From the NCBI RefSeq assembly GCF_001659605.2, contig NC_035169.2, positions 4,826,110-4,890,109 of the forward strand: 64,000 nt of DNA. The letters run 5' to 3'. Below the pieces are notes generated by a model, which made no database searches, had not been told where the DNA came from, and saw nothing but the letters and a program-made list of their open reading frames with translations. Made by a program: the position numbers and the translations under genes. The DNA comes from Manihot esculenta. Its lineage: Eukaryota; Streptophyta; Magnoliopsida; Malpighiales; Euphorbiaceae. How positions within the stretch are numbered: the first letter of the stretch is position 1; every line of letters begins with the position of its first letter. Below are positions 59,843 to 64,000 of the stretch, piece after piece.

Positions 59843-60296
59843 TAAAGGTGAACAGTATTAATTTAATCTGAAAAAAGCAATTAAACTGAATTAATTTAAA
59901 ATTTTAATTTAATTTTTTTATTTATTTTAGTTTAATTTTAAATTTTAAAAATTTTAATTATTTCACATCGATTGTGTTTTAATAAATAAAAATTAAAAAA
60001 TTATATTAAATCTATTAGTATAATTTTATATTATTTTTAATAATATAAAAAGATTAAATCATAATTAAGATTAAAATATTTCAATTAAATTTTAAAATAT
60101 TAAAAATAATAATGTAAAAAATAAAATATCTATTAAAAAGTCCAACTGATAAAATCGAATCAAATCGAATTGAATCAGATTGATTTAATTTCTATCTAAA
60201 ATCAATTTGATTTAAACTTTTAAAATACTAAAATTTAAAATTTTGATTTGTTTAGTTCGACTCAATTTTGAACTGAACTAACTGAATGAACTCAAT
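59843..60296 (+). repeat. Dispersed GGTTCGA-rich repeat, copy 4 (diverged)
   Basis: Same order of words as copy 1 (AACTGAATTAATTTAAAATTTT, a central ATTATTTTTAATAATAT, then AATCGAATCAAATCGAATTG), with many C-to-T-like changes. The remainder to 60841 is AT-rich and has no gene. Confidence 0.65.
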
Positions 60297-60841
60297 ATCA
60301 AAAATATAAAGATTTCTATTTCAAAACAAAATTAAAATTTTAAATTTAAAAATATAATAACAAATCCATTAATTATATTAAAATTTAAGAATTAAAATAT
60401 AATTTATACAATATGAAATAGTTTATCCACTTTTAAGTGTTTAGAATGCAGTGTTTTAAATATTTATTCTCCTCATACTTGCTGGATAACAGAATTATAA
60501 ACAAATGAAATGGTTTTTCAGTTTACACGAATTAATTATAAATGAAATTAAGTTTTTAATTTTAAAAATATAAAAATTATTTATTAATTATATTAAAATT
60601 TAAAAACTAAAATATAATTTATAATAAAATTAATTGTTCTGAAAAACAAAATATAATGAGTAAATAGACGGATATAAAAAATCTAATTGATTGGCAATTA
60701 TTTGTGGCTATTAACATTCAGAGGGTTGACACTAATTATAAAGGAATTGGAAGATGGCATAATTAGATTTAAATTCGAGTTTTCAACATCAATAAACTAA
60801 AAGATATAAGTTAATATAAAAAAAAATTATTACTTTATTTT

Positions 60842-63067
60842 TGTAATACCCGGCTAGACTCCGACATCGAAATTCCTACCGTCCGGTGGGATTTGGATAT
60901 CGGAAACCTCTAGAAGGGTAAAAGCATGTTTTTTTGAAATGTTTTCACGTTTTTAATGGTTTTAAGTATGAAATTTAACGAGTTTTTGCATGAAAAGTCT
61001 TTGGAGGAAAACTCAGGTTCGGCCGCCGAAAGTCAAGTTCGGCCGCCGAACATGCATGCGTTTTGGAGGCACGTTAGGCCCCCGAAAGCATGAGCGAGGG
61101 AAGTCCAGGTTCGGCCGCCGAAAGTCAAGTTCGGCCGCCGAACATGGCATGCATGCGGAGGCACTTTCGGCCCCCGAACATGGCCTGGCCATCCACCTAT
61201 AAAAGGGTCCCTTAGCCGAAAACGGGCGAGCTTTTTCTCCCCATTTCGGCCAAGGTGAGCATTCTGCCATCCTTCCCCAATCTTGAGTTTTTCCTTCCTT
61301 TTTCCATGATTTTTACAAGTTTATAACTTTGGTTTTGAAGATCTTTGAGCTTAGAACGAGTTTTGGAGCTTGGAGACCAAAAGTTGGAACTTCTCCCATC
61401 TCCAAGTTTAGATCTCCTCAACCCTCGATCTTCAAGAGGTAAGAGCCGATCTTAAGCTCAATGTATGATTTAAACAAGTTTTATGAAGTTTCATGGGGTA
61501 GAATGGCATATATAGGGTTGTATGAGTTTTTGGATAAATGTTATGTTTTGAGCTATGTATGTTGGAAATGTGTTGTTTGAAGTGTTGTAGTTGGGGTATA
61601 TGTTAGTTTGAGACCCCTAGGTGTAATGTATGTTATGTATGCATGTTTTAGAACAAGTTTATGCATGATTTGAGGCTTTGGGAGGCAAGAGGTTCATGTG
61701 AACCATGTTTTCTGCCCGTTTGGCAGAAACCAGGTTCGGCAGCCGAAGGAACTTTCGGCCGCCGAACCCCCTTGTGGAGGCAGCATTCGGCTGCCGAAGC
61801 TTGCCCCCGAAAGAGGACTTTCGGATCTATCCGGGACTTTCGGCCGCCGAAGGTGCCGCCGAAAGTGCCCTGTCCAGCCTTTTCATGAGTATTTTCTATG
61901 CATGTTTAAGTGATGCTTTAGGGGGTTTTTGGGGAGTTGTTTATGAGTTGTTTAGAGTATGTTTGGCACCTCACTGGAGTCCACCTGTGTAGGATCGGAC
62001 CCGAGGAACCGAGGTGTCTAGCAGTGTTAGCTGCTTCAGAGTTAGTTCAGAGCTAGCCAGAGGTGAGTGGAACTAACCCCTATGTTTTTAAATCAAATGT
62101 TTTCGGCATGTTCAAGCATGTTCATGCATCATGAATACCATGTTATGCAATAGGTTGATTGCATTAGAATTCACGAATATGATGCATTGCATAATACGAT
62201 GATAATGATGTGGATGGATACTGGATGATCCTCTAGCCCTCAGTATGTTATGACATGATATGAATTGATATGATATGGCATGTACGATATGATATGAGAT
62301 GAGAAGACCAGGTGTGGCCGTATCGCCCCTGGCATAGAGCATAAGAAGTCCAGGTGTGGCCGTATCGCCCCTGGCATAGAGTATGTGAAGTCCAGGCGTG
62401 GCCGTATCGCCCCTGGCATAGAGTATTGTTGACTTGATATGGTACGAGATTGATTGTGTAGGGGGCTATTGGTGACAGATTCATCCTTGAGGTGATTTAT
62501 TTGTGATGTGACGCATTTCATGATAACATATGTTAAAATGAACTGTTTTCTTTTATGGTTTCTGCTCACTGGGCTTTTTAGCTCACCCCTCTCCCCTAAC
62601 CCCAGGTTTGCAGGGTCAGAGATAGTCAGGAGATCAGCAGGTTACGTCCATGGTCATGTTTATGTAATAGAATAGTAGTGGACATGATGTAATGTAATGT
62701 TAAGTAAGGATGTAAAAGAATTATGTTGTAAAATGACATTATGTTATATGTTCAGAGTTATAGTATTGTGCTTGGCCCGAGTTGGATAATCCCTTTGTAC
62801 ATGAGTTTTATTTTATATTGTTTCATGTGATGGACCGAGTTTGACATAGGGTATGCTGACCCTAGGGGTTCTATGAGTTCAGTCATAGTGCATACACAGG
62901 TCAAATTGGTTAAAGGTAAAGTTTTAAATGTTTTATGAAAATGTTTGATCATGTATGGGATTATACCAGCTGTACAGGATGTATGTTAGGCTTGCTACGG
63001 GTCCCGGCGACCTTAAGTCGATCTGGATCCTAGCGCCGGTAGCGGTCCGGATTTCCGGGTCGTTACA
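60842..63067 (+). repeat. 5' LTR of a second chromovirus-type Gypsy element
   Basis: The 2226-bp LTR begins TGTAATACCCGGCTAGAC and ends GGGTCGTTACA, with TATAAAAG at 61198-61205. It shares the palindrome blocks and conserved 3' end with the LTRs at 21313 and 33952 but is clearly a distinct copy. A primer-binding site TGGTATCAGAGCC follows at 63071. Short frames within it are not genes. Confidence 0.93.
62306..62423 (+). repeat. LTR minisatellite, three copies, about 43-bp period
   Basis: Units contain GGTGTGGCCGTATCGCCCCT flanked by CCAGG and GGCATAGAG, starting near 62306, 62349 and 62391. The CCAGG...CCTGG arms are inverted, as in the minisatellite of the solo LTR at 26020, but the centre is different. 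Confidence 0.85.
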
Positions 63068-63327
63068 GAATGGTATCAGAGCCCTAGGTTCACATGGTCG
63101 GACCTATAGTGTGTCGGGCTCATAGAGGTTATAGTAGGGCAAGCACAATAGGAGGATCATGTCCACTAGGATAGGATATGGAGTCCTGTCTTGTATGATG
63201 ATGTGAAATGCCATGATGATGAGCATGTGCATTAATGCTATGATATGTATGTGATGCAGGTTCAGGTGTCTCCACATGAACCGTATGATGCTTATGTTTA
63301 TGTGCTATGTTATGCTTTCAGAAGTCA

Positions 63328-64000
63328 AGATGAGAGGAACTCGTCGATCTGCGAGATTGACTGGAGCTCCGCCAGAGAATGAGGGCATGGATGCCCATTC
63401 CCCTGCTCTGCAGAGGGCAAGATCTTGTAGGACGATCAGGGAAAGTACATCAAGGGACCTTAGAAGGTCTTTTGATGCAGGTCGGAGGAGATCAGTTCAT
63501 GAAGTTATGTCAGCGGATGTGATGGAAACAGAGGAGGATAACCAGAGAAGAGATAGTAGTTTGGGCATGAGTATGTCAGTAGAGGATATGGGAGAGTCCC
63601 AAGGAGGCACTCAGGCCTCGGGCTTTGTTCCACCACAGTATCCACCCTACCCGCAAGGGCCAGGGTATCCGATGGGAGGTACATCGGATTTCTTTAGCCA
63701 TAACCCATATCCCACCTTTATGCCCTATCCTCCCTTTTACCCACAGTACCCCATGTTTCCATCCTCACCCTTTTTCCCAGGTCCAGCAAACCCTAACCCA
63801 GGGGATGCTGCACCTCCTCCTCCACCAGCAGAACCAATAGTCCCTGATGTCCGGATACCCAAACCTGGTTCATCAGTTGGGGGTAAAGTAAAGATGACAG
63901 ATTACCTCAAGTTGGATGCCCCCAAGTTTGAAGCAGGCGATGACCCCTTTGAGTACCTCAGAACGGTAAAGATGATAACAGATGAGCTAGGAGCAAGTGA
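63328..64000 (+). CDS. Gypsy gag, N-terminal part, open to window end
   Basis: The ATG at 63328 begins MRGTRRSARL and the frame stays open for 224 codons to the edge, with no stop in the part seen. It has the proline- and tyrosine-rich spacer (63640-63840) and the start of the gag core (VKMTDYLKLDAP, GDDPFEYL) of the outer element. Unlike the copy at 24259, no nonsense codon is visible yet, but the two stops of that copy lie further downstream than this window reaches. Confidence 0.88.

Larger units (their letters stand above)
60842..64000 (+). mobile_element. Second chromovirus-type Gypsy element, 5' end only (cut by window edge)
   Basis: LTR, primer-binding site and gag start are present; the rest lies beyond 64000. 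It is in the same orientation as the outer element at 21313. Confidence 0.9.

Overview
This window is plant nuclear DNA. It has long AT-rich intergenic stretches, GT-AG introns, an NLR resistance gene, a DYW-type PPR gene, a plant polygalacturonase, a raffinose-family GH36 gene, and Ty3/Gypsy and Ty1/Copia LTR retrotransposons of plant lineages. A euphorb such as cassava or rubber tree is my guess from general resemblance; the sequence alone does not prove it.

Layout. 1-3279: 5' end of a minus-strand Gypsy element of TAT type (LTR, gag with one stop, then a 75-bp tandem array where pol would be expected). 4460-9202: CC-NB-LRR gene on the plus strand, two exons, 2.2-kb intron. 10523-13570: endo-polygalacturonase on the minus strand, nine exons including a 21-nt microexon; one intron carries a MITE. 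13.7-21.1 kb: gene-free, filled with MITE-like inverted-repeat elements and a dispersed GGTTCGA-rich repeat. 21.1-37.8 kb: a decayed Mutator-like transposase gene split by a 14.9-kb chromovirus-type Gypsy element (21313-36255, target duplication ACTTT), which itself holds two solo LTRs in opposite orientations (26020-28237 and 31293-33646, each with its own 5-bp target duplication). Three generations of insertion can be read from the junctions. 38625-40611: two-exon PPR-DYW gene. 41237-46105: thirteen-exon GH36 gene on the minus strand, orthologous in appearance to Arabidopsis SIP2/RFS2, with TATA box and G-box/ABRE about 1.6 kb upstream of the ATG. 48445-53316: Copia element on the minus strand with two identical 225-bp LTRs, target duplication AATTG, and one amber codon in an otherwise open 1442-codon gag-pol frame. 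53.3-60.8 kb: gene desert. 60842-64000: LTR and gag start of a second chromovirus-type element, cut by the window edge.

The four host genes have no operon-like relation: NLR (immunity), polygalacturonase (pectin degradation), PPR (organelle RNA editing) and SIP2-like alpha-galactosidase (raffinose catabolism). I found no clearly new biological system. The most interesting structures are the nested transposon stratigraphy, an amber-biased nonsense pattern in three transposons that fits deamination at CAG (CHG) sites, and the modular LTRs of the Gypsy family, which carry about 35 copies of a TTCGGCNGCCGAA palindrome and a position where each LTR has a different minisatellite.
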